A DNA stretch of 64,000 nt from Comamonas koreensis (GCF_021026195.1 NZ_JAJNCT010000020.1:208030-272029); one strand, 5' to 3'; shown: positions 55,303-64,000, counted from the first letter of the stretch. The notes: generated from the letters alone by a model not told the origin. Numbers and translations are program-made.

Positions 55303-56022
55303 ATGACCGAGTCCAGAATTCCCCCGAAGTTTGTGCCCACCCTGACGGAAGAAGCCGCACAGGAGGCCGCCGACGCTCTGCCCCATGTGGTGCCTGGCGG
55401 TGCAGCCCCTGTAGCGCCTGACAGCACACCGCCTGGCGTGGATGTGCTGCGCCGGCGCCGCGATGTGGATGTGCCTGCCTCCAGTGCCTGGGCCCAACCG
55501 GTCGCCGATATTGCCGACCTGCCCACCTACAGCGGCTGGGCGCAGCAGGCCGATGCAGCACTGCCCCTGGGCAGCGGCGCGCAAGCCTTTGCCGCGCCCA
55601 CCCCACCGGTGCCGGAGAGCAACAGCCTGCCCAGCCTGGTGCAAGGCGCGGGCCAACCGGCCGGCTTGCCAACGGCTGGCGCTGGCGCGGTGGTGGATGA
55701 CAGCGATGGCCAGGACACACCCGGCCTGGTGCAAAACGCGATGGGCGGCGAGGGCATGGCCGTGTCAGATGCGACCAGCCACCTGGTTGAATCCGCCGCT
55801 GAGACCGCGCAGGCACTGGAGGACGCGATCACCCGCCGCGTCACCCGCCGCGTGCAGGAGACCTTGGACACGCGCCTTTCGGCAGCCGTGCTGAAGGTGG
55901 TGGAGCAGCAGACGGCCTTGCTGCAATCCTCGCTGCAGCTGGAGATTGACAGCACCATCCGCGAGGCGGTGGCCGACGCGGTGGCCCGCATTCTGCGCGA
56001 GACCCAGAACCCGCCACGCTAG
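55303..56022 (+). CDS. uncharacterised Ala/Pro-rich protein downstream of holC
   Basis: I do not recognise this 239-residue protein. It has a disordered N-terminal two-thirds rich in Ala, Pro and Gly (about 30-165), then a helical C-terminal segment (ESAAETAQALEDAITRRVTRRVQETLDTRLSAAVLKVVEQQTALLQ) with coiled-coil look. GGAGGA lies before the ATG, and the gene is three bases after holC, so translation is likely coupled. Partner with HolC or the clamp loader is a guess. Confidence 0.7.
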   Translation: MTESRIPPKFVPTLTEEAAQEAADALPHVVPGGAAPVAPDSTPPGVDVLRRRRDVDVPASSAWAQPVADIADLPTYSGWAQQADAALPLGSGAQAFAAPTPPVPESNSLPSLVQGAGQPAGLPTAGAGAVVDDSDGQDTPGLVQNAMGGEGMAVSDATSHLVESAAETAQALEDAITRRVTRRVQETLDTRLSAAVLKVVEQQTALLQSSLQLEIDSTIREAVADAVARILRETQNPPR

Positions 56023-56089
56023 CCATCTGCGCATGGGCTCATCAGCTTTTTGATGACAAAAAAGACCTAGTGAAATAACCGGCGGTTGT

Positions 56090-56112
56090 AAAGAACTAAA
56101 ATTTCGTTCTTT
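56090..56112. promoter_or_regulatory. inverted repeat upstream of metN
   Basis: AAAGAAC and GTTCTTT are perfect 7-bp arms around a 9-base spacer, 90 bases before the metN start. It suits a dimeric repressor, but I cannot name one. It is not a canonical MetR or MetJ box. Confidence 0.5.
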
Positions 56113-56163
56113 GGTGCTGGCTGTCGCATCGCTTACAGTACGCTTATTCCAGGTTTTTTTCAG

Positions 56164-56195
56164 GCGCCCGCTGCACGCTGCAGGGCGCTTTCTTT
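56164..56195 (+). terminator. terminator-like hairpin immediately before metN
   Basis: GCGCCC and TGCA pair with TGCA and GGGCGC around CGC (two unpaired bases), followed by TTTCTTT, seven bases before the metN ATG. It may end read-through from the holC side or act as an attenuator. No SAM riboswitch was recognised above it. Confidence 0.6.
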
Positions 56196-56201
56196 ATTCC
56201 A

Positions 56202-57254
56202 ATGATTGAACTACGGGGTATCACCCAAACCTACCCGGGCAAAAACGGCCCGGTCCAGGCACTGCGCGGTGTCGATCTGAGCATTGCCGCTGGTGAAGTG
56301 TTTGGCATCATCGGACGCAGCGGAGCGGGCAAGAGCTCGCTGGTGCGCAATATCAACCTGCTCAACCGTCCGACCACAGGCCAAGTGGTGGTCAATGGCA
56401 AGGAACTGACGGCGATGGACGATGCGCAGCTGCGCAGCGCGCGCCGTGAGATCGGCATGGTGTTCCAGCACTTCAACCTGCTGTCGTCCCGCACGGTGTT
56501 TGACAACGCCGCGCTGCCACTGGAGCTGGCCGGCATGGGCAAGGCCGCGATCAAAAAGCGCGTGGATCCCTTGCTGGACCTGGTGGGCCTGGCGGCGCTG
56601 AGCGACCGCTACCCCGCGCAGTTGTCTGGCGGCCAGAAGCAGCGCGTGGGCATTGCCCGCGCACTGACCAGCGAGCCCAAGGTGCTGCTGAGCGACGAGG
56701 CCACCTCGGCGCTCGACCCGGAAACCACCCGCTCGGTGCTGGCGCTGCTCAAGCAGATCAACAAGGACATGGGCCTGACCGTGGTGCTGATCACCCACCA
56801 GATGCAGGTGGTCAAGCAGATTGCCGACCGGGTGGCGGTGATGGAGGCGGGCAAGGTGGTGGAGATGGGCTCGGTCATCGACGTCTTCACCCGCCCACAG
56901 CAACCCATCACCAAGAGCTTGATCGACGAGATCGTGCCCCAGGAGCTGCCCGCCAGCGTCATCGACCGGGTGCGCAGCCTTAATTGCGCGCTGTCCAGCG
57001 GCCAGGGCAAGCTGCTGCGCCTGTCCTATGCCGGCAACCTGGCCTACCAGCCCATCCTCTCGCGCCTGATCCGTGACTTTGGCCTGGATGTCAGCATCCT
57101 CAACGGCCAGGTCGATGAGATCCAGGACCAGACCTTCGGCTTTCTGGCGGTCTACGCCAGCGGTGATCTGGCCCAGCTCAATGCGGCTGTGGAAGCGCTG
57201 CGCGCCTCGGGCGTGATGGTGCAGGAAGTCAATACCGAGGCCTCGGCCGCCTAA
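56202..57254 (+). CDS. metN: methionine ABC transporter ATPase MetN
   Basis: MetN drives uptake of methionine. The 350-residue protein has Walker A GRSGAGKS (38-45), the Q-loop MVFQHFNLL, the signature LSGGQKQR, Walker [13 protein letters not shown] and a C-terminal NIL domain (about 270-340, which senses methionine). It precedes metI by 20 bases. Confidence 0.95.
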   Translation: MIELRGITQTYPGKNGPVQALRGVDLSIAAGEVFGIIGRSGAGKSSLVRNINLLNRPTTGQVVVNGKELTAMDDAQLRSARREIGMVFQHFNLLSSRTVFDNAALPLELAGMGKAAIKKRVDPLLDLVGLAALSDRYPAQLSGGQKQRVGIARALTSEPKVLLSDEATSALDPETTRSVLALLKQINKDMGLTVVLITHQMQVVKQIADRVAVMEAGKVVEMGSVIDVFTRPQQPITKSLIDEIVPQELPASVIDRVRSLNCALSSGQGKLLRLSYAGNLAYQPILSRLIRDFGLDVSILNGQVDEIQDQTFGFLAVYASGDLAQLNAAVEALRASGVMVQEVNTEASAA

Positions 57255-57274
57255 CACCCGCAAAGAGGTCATCG

Positions 57275-57940
57275 ATGTTTGAGAATTTTTCTGAAATGAT
57301 GCTGCAGCTGTTTGCCACCTCGTTGTGGGAAACGCTGATCATGGTCGGCATCTCCGGCGTGGCCGGCGCGCTGATCGGCATTCCGCTGGGCGTGTTTCTG
57401 CGCCTGACGGACCATGGCGGTATCCTGCAAAACGGCGCTGCCAACAAGATCGTTGGATGGCTGGTGAATGCCGTGCGCTCCACGCCCTTCATCATCTTGC
57501 TGGTGGCGATCATCCCGTTCACCCGCTTCATCACCGGCTCTTCCATCGGCACGGCTGCGGCCATTGTGCCGCTGACCCTGGCCGCTGCGCCCTTCATTGC
57601 CCGCCTGGTGGAAACCTCGCTGCGCGAAGTGGACCACGGCCTGGTGGAAGCCGCGCAAGCCATGGGGGCGACCTCCTGGCAAATCGTCTGGAAAGTGCTG
57701 CTGCCCGAGGCGCTGCCCGGCATCGTTGCCGGCCTGACCATCAGCTTTGTCTCGCTGACCGGCTACTCGGCTATGGCCGGCGCCATTGGCGGCGGCGGTC
57801 TGGGCGATCTGGGTATCCGCTATGGCTACCAGCGCTTTTTGCCGGACATCATGCTGGCTGTGGTCGTCATCCTGATCATCTTTGTGCAGCTGGTACAAAG
57901 CCTGGGCGACTGGGCCGTGCGCCGCCTGAGCCACAAGTAA
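57275..57940 (+). CDS. metI: methionine ABC transporter permease MetI
   Basis: This 221-residue inner-membrane permease has five helices and the EAA coupling loop EAAQAMGATSWQIVWKVLLPEALPGIVAG. RSTPFIILLVAIIPF and the GTAAAIVPLTLAAAPF segment are family marks. AAGAGG lies before the ATG. A clear terminator follows, so the binding protein gene metQ is transcribed separately. Confidence 0.96.
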   Translation: MFENFSEMMLQLFATSLWETLIMVGISGVAGALIGIPLGVFLRLTDHGGILQNGAANKIVGWLVNAVRSTPFIILLVAIIPFTRFITGSSIGTAAAIVPLTLAAAPFIARLVETSLREVDHGLVEAAQAMGATSWQIVWKVLLPEALPGIVAGLTISFVSLTGYSAMAGAIGGGGLGDLGIRYGYQRFLPDIMLAVVVILIIFVQLVQSLGDWAVRRLSHK

Positions 57941-57963
57941 TCCGCTGCCCCAAGCAGCCGCCA

Positions 57964-57994
57964 AAGCCCATGTGCACTGCGCATGGGCTTTTTT
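57964..57994 (+). terminator. intrinsic terminator after metI
   Basis: AAGCCCATG pairs with CATGGGCTT perfectly, followed by a T-run (57989-57994). The trailing 33 bases closely repeat the sequence after scoAB. Confidence 0.88.
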
Positions 57995-58082
57995 CATGGG
58001 CTGGCGGCGGCTGTCGCCCAAGGGCGTTGCGGGCGGTGGGCTCTGCCTACAATGCAGCATTGCCCACGCCTTGGAGACCGCC

Positions 58083-59201
58083 ATGAATGCCGCCTTGCCC
58101 ACTGCCACCGCACATGCCTTGCCACTGCAGGCGCTGGACCCGGCGCAATGGCTGCGGGCCAAGCCCCTGCTCGATGAGAACTGGATCCACGCCCACCCGG
58201 CGCTGGCGCGCGCCTTGCCGGTGGTGCTGGCCCGCGATGTGGGCCAGGACTGGCACAAGGCCGGCACCTTTCGCCACCATCTGCTGGGGGTGACACGCAC
58301 CTTGCAGCTGTGGCAGCAGCCGGAGGATGTGAAGCTGCTGGGCCTGCTGCACAGCGTCTATGGCAATGCCTTTGTGGACCTGGTCAAGTTCGATGCCAGC
58401 AGCGAACGCAGCCAGCTTGCCGCCCTGGTGGGCGAGCCGGCCGAGCAGCTGGTCTACGAGTTCTGCATTCTGTCGCGCGCCCAGTTTGTGCAGAAGGTGC
58501 TGGCCGGTGCTATTGAGGCCGACGGTGCCGTGCTGCTGGACCACAAGGGTGCGCCACGCCGGGTCGAACCCTATACCGTGGCGGCCTTCATCATCGTCAG
58601 CATGGCCGACACCATAGAGCAGTGGTTCAGCTGGCAGGACGATATTTTCTCCAGCTTTCCGCAGGTGCCCCAGCGCCCGCAAAAGGCGCACTGGATGGCC
58701 TCGCTCTGGCCCGGCCCGATGCGGCCTAGCGGGCGCATGCTGTCGCAGATTGCCAGCCTGGGCCTGGCCTTGCAGCACCCGGCCTTACAGGGCCTGCTGC
58801 CCACGCCGCCGGTGTTTGCCAACTGCACACAGGGCCTGAGCCCATCGGCCGATGCGGCGGCCGCGTCGCTGTACTGGTCGGTGATCCAGCAGGACCAGCC
58901 GCTGACCGATCTGGATGTGGCCACCGGCGTGCTGGAGCAGGCCGTGCAGCTCAACCCCTGGGTGGGCGAGCCGCAGATGGTGCTGGCCCAGCTTTACCTG
59001 AGCGCCGGGCGCGAAGCCGATGCGCTGGCCGCTGCCGACAGCGCGCTGCAGTGCTTCAGCCAATGGGGCAATGCCTGGGACAAGCGCGTGCAATGGGATG
59101 CCTGGGTGGCCTGGACCCGCATCCTGCAGCAACACGCCAGGAACGGCAACTGGCCTGAGCGCCTGGACAAGCTGAACAACGTCGCGCTGCGGCCGGAATA
59201 A
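58083..59201 (+). CDS. DUF6817-like protein with TPR-type C-terminus
   Basis: This 372-residue protein looks like the DUF6817 (HD-like) family in its N-terminal half: HHLLGVTRTLQLWQQPEDVKLLGLLHSVYGNAFVDLVKFD, with histidines placed as in metal-dependent HD folds. The C-terminal part (about 270-350) has a TPR-like helix pair (GVLEQAVQLNPWVGEPQMVLAQLYLSAGREADALAAADSALQCF). A TACAAT box and GGAGA precede the ATG. It lies between metI and metQ. Function is unknown. Confidence 0.7.
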   Translation: MNAALPTATAHALPLQALDPAQWLRAKPLLDENWIHAHPALARALPVVLARDVGQDWHKAGTFRHHLLGVTRTLQLWQQPEDVKLLGLLHSVYGNAFVDLVKFDASSERSQLAALVGEPAEQLVYEFCILSRAQFVQKVLAGAIEADGAVLLDHKGAPRRVEPYTVAAFIIVSMADTIEQWFSWQDDIFSSFPQVPQRPQKAHWMASLWPGPMRPSGRMLSQIASLGLALQHPALQGLLPTPPVFANCTQGLSPSADAAAASLYWSVIQQDQPLTDLDVATGVLEQAVQLNPWVGEPQMVLAQLYLSAGREADALAAADSALQCFSQWGNAWDKRVQWDAWVAWTRILQQHARNGNWPERLDKLNNVALRPE

Positions 59202-59312
59202 AACACGTCCCTGTCAATGGCCAGCGGGTTGTAAGCAAATGGCAAAAAGTTCTTTGTTGCGTTGCAAAATCGGGCGTACATTTCGGTATCGCATTTGAAA
59301 GGTATCGCTCCC

Positions 59313-60110
59313 GTGCAAAAACGTACATTGCTGCAATCCGTGCTGGCCCTGGCTTTGGCCGCCGGTGTCTCTGGCGCTGCAGTCGCACAAGACAAGGAAA
59401 TCAAGATCGGCGTGACCGCCGGCCCCCACGGCCAGATCATGGAGCAGGTCAAGAAGATCGCCGAAAAAGACGGCCTGAAGATCAAAGTCATCGAGTTCAG
59501 CGACTACATCCAGCCCAATGCCGCGCTGCAGTCCGGTGAGCTCGATGCCAACAGCTACCAGCACAAGCCCTATCTGGATGCCCAGATCAAGGACCGTGGT
59601 TACAAGTTCGTCGCGGCGGCCGATACGGTCAATTTCCCGATCGGCATCTACTCCAAGAAGATCAAGAAGATCGATGAGCTGAAAGACGGCGCCCGCTTCG
59701 GTCTGCCCAATGACCCCACCAATGGCGGCCGCGTACTGCTGCTGCTGCAGGCCAATGGCCTGATCAAGCTCAAGGAAAGCGCCGGCCTGAAGGCCACGCC
59801 GCTGGATGTGGTCGAGAACCCGAAGAAGCTGCGCTTTGTCGAGCTGGACGCGGCCCAACTGCCGCGCTCGCTGGATGACCTGGACGCTGCGGCGATCAAC
59901 ACCAACTTCGCGATCTCGGCTGGCCTGAACCCCAAGTCCGACGCCATCGTGGTTGAAAACGCCAAGAACCCCTATGTCAACATTCTGGTGATCCGTGAAG
60001 CGGACAAGAACCAGCCATGGGTGGCCAAGCTGGTCAAGGCCTACCACAGCGAAGAGATCCGCAAGTTTGTCGACACCCAGTTCAAGGGTGCAGTGATGCC
60101 CGGCTTCTAA
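59313..60110 (+). CDS. metQ: methionine-binding periplasmic protein MetQ
   Basis: This 265-residue binding protein delivers methionine to MetNI. It has a signal peptide (LLQSVLALALAAGVSGAAVAQ) with no lipobox cysteine, then the NlpA/MetQ pattern KIGVTAGPHGQIMEQVK, YIQPNAALQSGELDANSYQHKPYLD, and NTNFAISAGL. The start is a GTG eleven bases after AAAGG; an upstream ATG would extend the signal peptide implausibly. Separated from metNI by the DUF6817-like gene. Confidence 0.93.
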   Translation: MQKRTLLQSVLALALAAGVSGAAVAQDKEIKIGVTAGPHGQIMEQVKKIAEKDGLKIKVIEFSDYIQPNAALQSGELDANSYQHKPYLDAQIKDRGYKFVAAADTVNFPIGIYSKKIKKIDELKDGARFGLPNDPTNGGRVLLLLQANGLIKLKESAGLKATPLDVVENPKKLRFVELDAAQLPRSLDDLDAAAINTNFAISAGLNPKSDAIVVENAKNPYVNILVIREADKNQPWVAKLVKAYHSEEIRKFVDTQFKGAVMPGF

Positions 60111-60130
60111 GCCCAGCACCACCAGCGAAA

Positions 60131-60162
60131 AAAGCCTCGCAGTTCATCGCTGCGAGGCTTTT
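60131..60162. terminator. bidirectional terminator between metQ and the PP2C gene
   Basis: AAAGCCTCGCAG and CTGCGAGGCTTT are perfect 12-bp arms around a 7-base loop, with an A-run before and T-run after, serving both convergent genes. Confidence 0.92.
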
Positions 60163-60192
60163 GCTTTTGAGGGGTGTATCAGGCTCAGCGCT

Positions 60193-61017
60193 TCAACTGC
60201 GTACCGGTGGTTTGGCCTTGGCGCGTTTGCTGCCCGGTACGACGGCCTGGGTCACTTCTGCGGGCAGGGGCTCAACCTTGACGATGGCCAGCGACATATT
60301 GTCGCCCGAGCCCGAGGCGCGCATGCGGGCGCGCTCGATCAGGAACTGGCTGGCCTCGCGGGCAGAGAGCAGGCGCGTGATGGAGGAGAGCTCGTCGGGC
60401 GAGAAGTAGTGCCAGATGCCATCGCTGCAGGCCAGCAGCACATCGCCTTGCTTGAGCATCGGAATGCGGTGGTGGATCAGGGGCGGGTCATCGGCGGTGC
60501 CCAGGCAGTGCAGCAAGATATTGGATTGCGGGTGGTAGCGCGCTTCTTCGAGGGTGATCTGGCCCTGGTCGACCAGGGTCTGCACATAGGAGTGGTCGCT
60601 GGTTTGGTAGAGCAGCTGCCCATCGCGAAAATGGTAGATGCGCGAATCGCCCGAATGCACCCAGGCGCAGGCGCTGTTGGGCAGAATCAGAAAGGCGGCA
60701 ATGGTGCTGTGGGGCTCCTGCTCGGCGGCAATGGCCACCAGGCGGATCAGCAAATGGGCTTCGCGCACCAGGTTGCCCAGCATTTCTTCGGCGTTGTCGG
60801 TCTCTGGCGAGTAGCGCTCGAACACCTGCTTGGCCGTCAGCATCACCTGGTCGGACGCGGCACGCCCGCCGCTGCGGCCACCCATGCCATCGGCCACCAC
60901 GGCCAGCACACAGCCCTTGGCGCGCGGGTGGGCGAGCATGATGACCTGGTCCTGCTGGTAGGGCCGGTCGCCTTTGTGCAGGCCGGTAGCGGCAGAGAGA
61001 CGGTAGCTGGTGCTCAT
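60193..61017 (-). CDS. PP2C-family serine/threonine phosphatase
   Basis: This 274-residue metal-dependent phosphatase has all core motifs: GDRPYQQDQV near the N-terminus, VVADGMGGRSGGRAAS, WVHSGDSRIYHFRDGQLL, LLACSDGIW and GSGDNMSLAIVKV. It resembles Stp1/PrpC enzymes that reverse Hanks-type kinase action; no kinase gene is in the window. The tail ends in KRAKAKPPVRS. Start at MSTSYRLS; an ATG eight codons upstream is an alternative. Confidence 0.9.
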   Translation of the reverse strand: MSTSYRLSAATGLHKGDRPYQQDQVIMLAHPRAKGCVLAVVADGMGGRSGGRAASDQVMLTAKQVFERYSPETDNAEEMLGNLVREAHLLIRLVAIAAEQEPHSTIAAFLILPNSACAWVHSGDSRIYHFRDGQLLYQTSDHSYVQTLVDQGQITLEEARYHPQSNILLHCLGTADDPPLIHHRIPMLKQGDVLLACSDGIWHYFSPDELSSITRLLSAREASQFLIERARMRASGSGDNMSLAIVKVEPLPAEVTQAVVPGSKRAKAKPPVRS

Positions 61018-61215
61018 GCGCGAAGGGGGTGTCGTATGCAAGCGGGGTGAATGGAAGGGGAATCATAGAGCAGATTGCCTGGCGGACCGCCAAACCATGC
61101 GGGATTACGCTGTCAACCGATGTTTGTATACCAACGCCTGGGGTGTTGCGGGCCGACAGCCCAGGCCAGGGCGCCGAACGCGCTAGACTGCCATGCCCCC
61201 GAAACCGATCCATCG

Positions 61216-63264
61216 ATGCCCTTGTCCGCCGCCACTTCCCGTGATGCCCCGCTGCGCCTGCGCCCGCAGCAGGAGCAGATGATTGCGGCCATTGAGGCAG
61301 CCTGGGGCCAGGGCCAGCGGGTGGCGATCGAGGCGCCCACCGGTACCGGCAAGACCTATGCGTATCTGATAGCGGCCTTGGCGCGCCAGGAGCGCTTTGT
61401 GGTCAGCACCGCTACGCGGGCACTGCAGGACCAGCTGGTGGACCGCGACATTCCGGCACTGCTGGCCCACCAGGGCCTGCAGCGCAAGGTGGCCGTGCTC
61501 AAGGGGCGGGAGAACTATGTCTGCCTGCATGGCCTGGAGCAGGCGCGCAGCAAGCTGCAAGGCCAGCATGCAGGCGCGCTGGCCCAGGTGGAGCGCTGGG
61601 CGCAAAGCACCCAAGGCGGTGACCTGTCCGAGTTGGATGACATCAGCCACCTGCCCAGCCTGGTGCCGCATATCACTGCCAGCCATGACGAATGCCTGGG
61701 CCAGCGCTGCAACCACTTCGAGCGCTGCTTCTCCAACCAGGCCCGCTCCCGCGCCGCGCAGGCAGATATTTTGGTGATCAACCACCATTTGTTTTTCAGC
61801 GAGCTGCGCCACCGCCAGATGCTGGGCGTGGGCCATGGCTTTGTGCCGCTGGCGCAGACCATGGTGATGGACGAGGCCCACCAGCTGCAGGCCATTGGCC
61901 TGAAAGTGCTGGCCAAGGGCCTGAATGTGGGTGATATGCGCGACTACCTGCAGACGGTGGAGCGCAAAACCAGCCTGCATGCGCGCGGCTTTGCGCCCTG
62001 GCAGGCACTGCAGCAGAAGGTGCAGCAGGCCATGGCGCAGTGGATGGAGGCCGAGCAACAGGCGCTGGGGCCGGCCGATGCGCCCGCCGATGCAGCGGCC
62101 CGCGCCACCAGCCGCCAGGCGCTGATCCATTTGCACAATGCGCTGTCGGCCCTGGTTGCCGCCTTGCAAGGAGTGGCCGGCAGCGCCGCCGTGGTGGCCC
62201 AGTTGGCAGGCCAGGGTAATGTGATGCTGCAGGCCTTGCGCCAGTGGGCCCAGGGCGTCGGCAAGGACCTCGTGCGCTGGTGGGATTCGCCCGGCGTTGT
62301 GCGCGCAGGCCAGGCTGGCGACCTGCAGGCCTATGGCCGCTATGCCTGGCGCCAGGGCTTTCGCGAATCTCCGCTGTGGCTTTGGCAGGCGCTGCAGACC
62401 TTGAGCCCCCAGGTGCAGGCCAGCAGCTGGCTGGGCCAGGGGGTGCAGCGCTGGCTGTTTACCTCGGCCACTTTGGGTGATGACGAGGCGCTTACATGGT
62501 TTGCCCAGGGCCTGGGATTGCGCAGCGACAGCAGTGACAACAGCGAGGCAGGCGATGCGCCCTTGCTCGCCAGCCTGCGCTTGCGCAGCCATTTTGACTG
62601 GGCGCAGCAGGCCCGCCTGGTGGTGCCGCAGGGCCTGCCCGGCACCGATGCGCCGGCAGCCGAGCGCGCACAGGCGCTGGCGCAATGGCTGCTGCCGCAC
62701 TTGAAGACGCTGGGCGGGCGCTGCATGGTGCTTTGCACATCAACGGCCGCGATGGAGGCCTTGGCCCAGGCCTTGCGCCTGGGGCTGCAGGGCCAGGCCA
62801 TCCGCGTGCTGCAGCAGGGCGAGCAGCCCAAGCGCCACTTGCTGCAGGCGATGCGAACCGCGCCCGGCGGCAAGACTGGCCGGGTGCTGGTCGGTACCCT
62901 GGGCCTCTGGGAAGGGGTAGATCTGCCCGGCGAAGCCTTGCAGCTGCTGGTGATCGACAAACTGCCGTTTCCGCCGCGCCATGATGTGCTGCATGCGGCG
63001 CGGGTGCAGGCGTTGCGTGCGGCGGGCCGCGATGCGTTTGAGCGCTATGTGTTGCCCCAGACCGCCATGCAGCTGCGCCAGGGTGTCGGGCGGCTGATCC
63101 GGTCGGCCAGCGACCAGGGCGTGGTGGTGATTGCCGACGAGCGCCTGCACAGCCGCAGCTATGGCGCTGCCTTGCTGGCAGCACTGCCACCGCTGCCCAG
63201 CCTGGATGACGAAGCCTTGCCTGCGTTTTTGCAGGCCCTGGCGGACAAAGAGATCGGCACATAA
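61216..63264 (+). CDS. DinG/YoaA-type ATP-dependent DNA helicase
   Basis: This 682-residue XPD-like superfamily 2 helicase has Walker A APTGTGKT (40-47), four cluster cysteines C103, C160, C165 and C171 that would hold a [4Fe-4S] cluster, DEAH at 219-222 (VMDEAHQLQA), and motif VI QLRQGVGRLIRS. In E. coli the related YoaA works with HolC, whose gene lies about 6 kb upstream here. The start at MPLSAATS is used. The iron-sulphur cluster would depend on the isc system also in this window. Confidence 0.9.
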   Translation: MPLSAATSRDAPLRLRPQQEQMIAAIEAAWGQGQRVAIEAPTGTGKTYAYLIAALARQERFVVSTATRALQDQLVDRDIPALLAHQGLQRKVAVLKGRENYVCLHGLEQARSKLQGQHAGALAQVERWAQSTQGGDLSELDDISHLPSLVPHITASHDECLGQRCNHFERCFSNQARSRAAQADILVINHHLFFSELRHRQMLGVGHGFVPLAQTMVMDEAHQLQAIGLKVLAKGLNVGDMRDYLQTVERKTSLHARGFAPWQALQQKVQQAMAQWMEAEQQALGPADAPADAAARATSRQALIHLHNALSALVAALQGVAGSAAVVAQLAGQGNVMLQALRQWAQGVGKDLVRWWDSPGVVRAGQAGDLQAYGRYAWRQGFRESPLWLWQALQTLSPQVQASSWLGQGVQRWLFTSATLGDDEALTWFAQGLGLRSDSSDNSEAGDAPLLASLRLRSHFDWAQQARLVVPQGLPGTDAPAAERAQALAQWLLPHLKTLGGRCMVLCTSTAAMEALAQALRLGLQGQAIRVLQQGEQPKRHLLQAMRTAPGGKTGRVLVGTLGLWEGVDLPGEALQLLVIDKLPFPPRHDVLHAARVQALRAAGRDAFERYVLPQTAMQLRQGVGRLIRSASDQGVVVIADERLHSRSYGAALLAALPPLPSLDDEALPAFLQALADKEIGT

Positions 63265-63269
63265 GAAAA

Positions 63270-63301
63270 CGGCTGCTGCAGTTTGTAACTTGCAGCAGCC
63301 G
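63270..63301. terminator. bidirectional hairpin between helicase and bamD
   Basis: CGGCTGCTGCA and TGCAGCAGCCG pair perfectly around a 10-base loop. On the minus strand a short U-run follows, so it ends bamD; on the plus strand it is weaker. Confidence 0.75.
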
Positions 63302-63339
63302 CTTGGCTATCTCAGCTTAGGGGCTTTAAGCGCCTTGCA

Positions 63340-64000
63340 TCACCACATCTTCCACCAGGGGCGATCTTCCTTGCGGAAGCCATTGGCCAGCAGGCGGGTG
63401 TTGGGGTAGCTGGCTTCCAGCACGCGCTTGGTGTCGGCAGCCATATCGGCCATGTTCAGGCGCTCGTAGGACAGCATCAGGATGTAGAGCGCGTCCTCTT
63501 GGGCGGGCACTTCCTTGTAGTCGGAGATGGCGCTTTGGGCGCGGTTGATGGCAGCCACATAGGCGCCGCGCTCGTAGTAGTAGCGGGCGACGTGCACTTC
63601 ATACTGGGCCAGCGAGTTGACGATGTAGCGCATGCGCTTTTCAGCGTCGGGAGCGTACTTGGACTCGGGGAAGCGCGTGGTCAGCTCGCGGAAGGATTCA
63701 AACGAATCCTTGGCGGCCTTCTGGTCGCGCTCGGACAGATCCTGCTTGGACACCCAGGAGAAAAGACCCAGGTTTTCGTTGAAGTTGACCAGGCCCTTGA
63801 GGTAGAGCGCATAGTCCACGCCTTCGCTGGCGGGGTGGAGCTTGACGAAGCGGTCCAGGGTGGCGATGGCCTGGGCCTTTTCACCGCTCTTGTACTGGGA
63901 ATAGGCCTTTTCCAGCTGCGCTTGCTGCGCCATCGCGGTGCCGGCAGCGCGGCCTTCCAGCTTTTCATACAGCGGAATAGCCTTGTCGAACGAGCCCGAG
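63340..64000 (-). CDS. bamD: outer-membrane assembly lipoprotein BamD (C-terminal part, start off the right edge)
   Basis: BamD is the TPR lipoprotein of the BAM complex that inserts outer-membrane proteins. About 220 residues are visible; the frame stays open to 64000, so the lipobox is beyond the window. TPR helices include ATLDRFVKLHPASEGVDYALYLKGLVNF, the SWVSKQDLSERDQKAAKDSFESFRELTTRFPESKYAPDAEKRM segment and YYERGAYVAAINRAQSAISDY. An internal ATG at 63933 is not the real start. Confidence 0.95.
   Translation of the reverse strand, partial: SGSFDKAIPLYEKLEGRAAGTAMAQQAQLEKAYSQYKSGEKAQAIATLDRFVKLHPASEGVDYALYLKGLVNFNENLGLFSWVSKQDLSERDQKAAKDSFESFRELTTRFPESKYAPDAEKRMRYIVNSLAQYEVHVARYYYERGAYVAAINRAQSAISDYKEVPAQEDALYILMLSYERLNMADMAADTKRVLEASYPNTRLLANGFRKEDRPWWKMW

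Noticed and set aside
56023..56201. Possible SAM riboswitch upstream of metN
   Set aside because: Only simple dyads and a terminator-like hairpin were seen; no pseudoknot core or conserved SAM-riboswitch segments were recognised.
63340..63933. bamD as a complete gene starting at the ATG at 63933
   Set aside because: The frame continues open and family-like to the right edge, so this ATG is internal and the gene is truncated by the window.

Overview
The window looks like chromosomal core DNA from a beta-proteobacterium of the Comamonadaceae (Comamonas or Delftia-like). This is inferred from the high GC, the gene families and the local gene orders (isc operon, pepA-holC next to lptFG, pcm-like/rhodanese/tolC), not from a database match. 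I see no prophage, insertion sequence, integrase, plasmid gene or CRISPR array.

Left part (1-14 kb), catabolism. An aldehyde dehydrogenase sits with a two-subunit thiamine-diphosphate decarboxylase, divergent from a LysR regulator. Then come katG, an arginase/ornithine cyclodeaminase pair divergent from an Lrp/AsnC regulator, a type II NADH dehydrogenase, and scoAB (3-oxoacid CoA-transferase) divergent from a PAS-LuxR regulator across a perfect 24-bp palindrome.

Middle (14-31.5 kb), housekeeping. It holds a GNAT acetyltransferase, mnmH (tRNA 2-selenouridine synthase), a tightly overlapping four-gene minus-strand cluster (GFA protein, unknown protein, DUF523, cold-shock/DUF1294 fusion), an NlpC/P60 hydrolase, an aromatic aminotransferase, uvrB and a full iscR-iscS-iscU-iscA-hscB-hscA-fdx iron-sulphur operon with no iscX. 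dnaQ follows, then three identical tandem tRNA-Val(CAC) genes.

Right part (31.5-64 kb), envelope and transport. It holds a secreted cysteine-rich alpha/beta hydrolase, a TetR-MFP-RND-(pcm-like)-rhodanese-TolC efflux block, msrA, a Fur-family regulator, phosphohexomutase, waaA (Kdo transferase), an NCS1 permease, a pseudouridine synthase, psd, an HPP-CBS membrane protein, lptF/lptG, pepA-holC, metNI and metQ (methionine uptake) split by a DUF6817-like gene, a PP2C phosphatase, a DinG/YoaA-type helicase and the start-less end of bamD.

No large new system stands out. The most interesting signals are regulatory: the scoAB palindrome, hairpins inside the isc operon (including one that buries the hscB Shine-Dalgarno in an intrinsic terminator), a 13-bp-arm inverted repeat upstream of the HPP-CBS gene, a 33-nt near-repeat trailing two terminators, and the unassigned decarboxylase/dehydrogenase module. 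The main protein-level oddities are a PIMT-fold protein lacking the PIMT motif, a disulphide-rich esterase and a 147-residue orphan.
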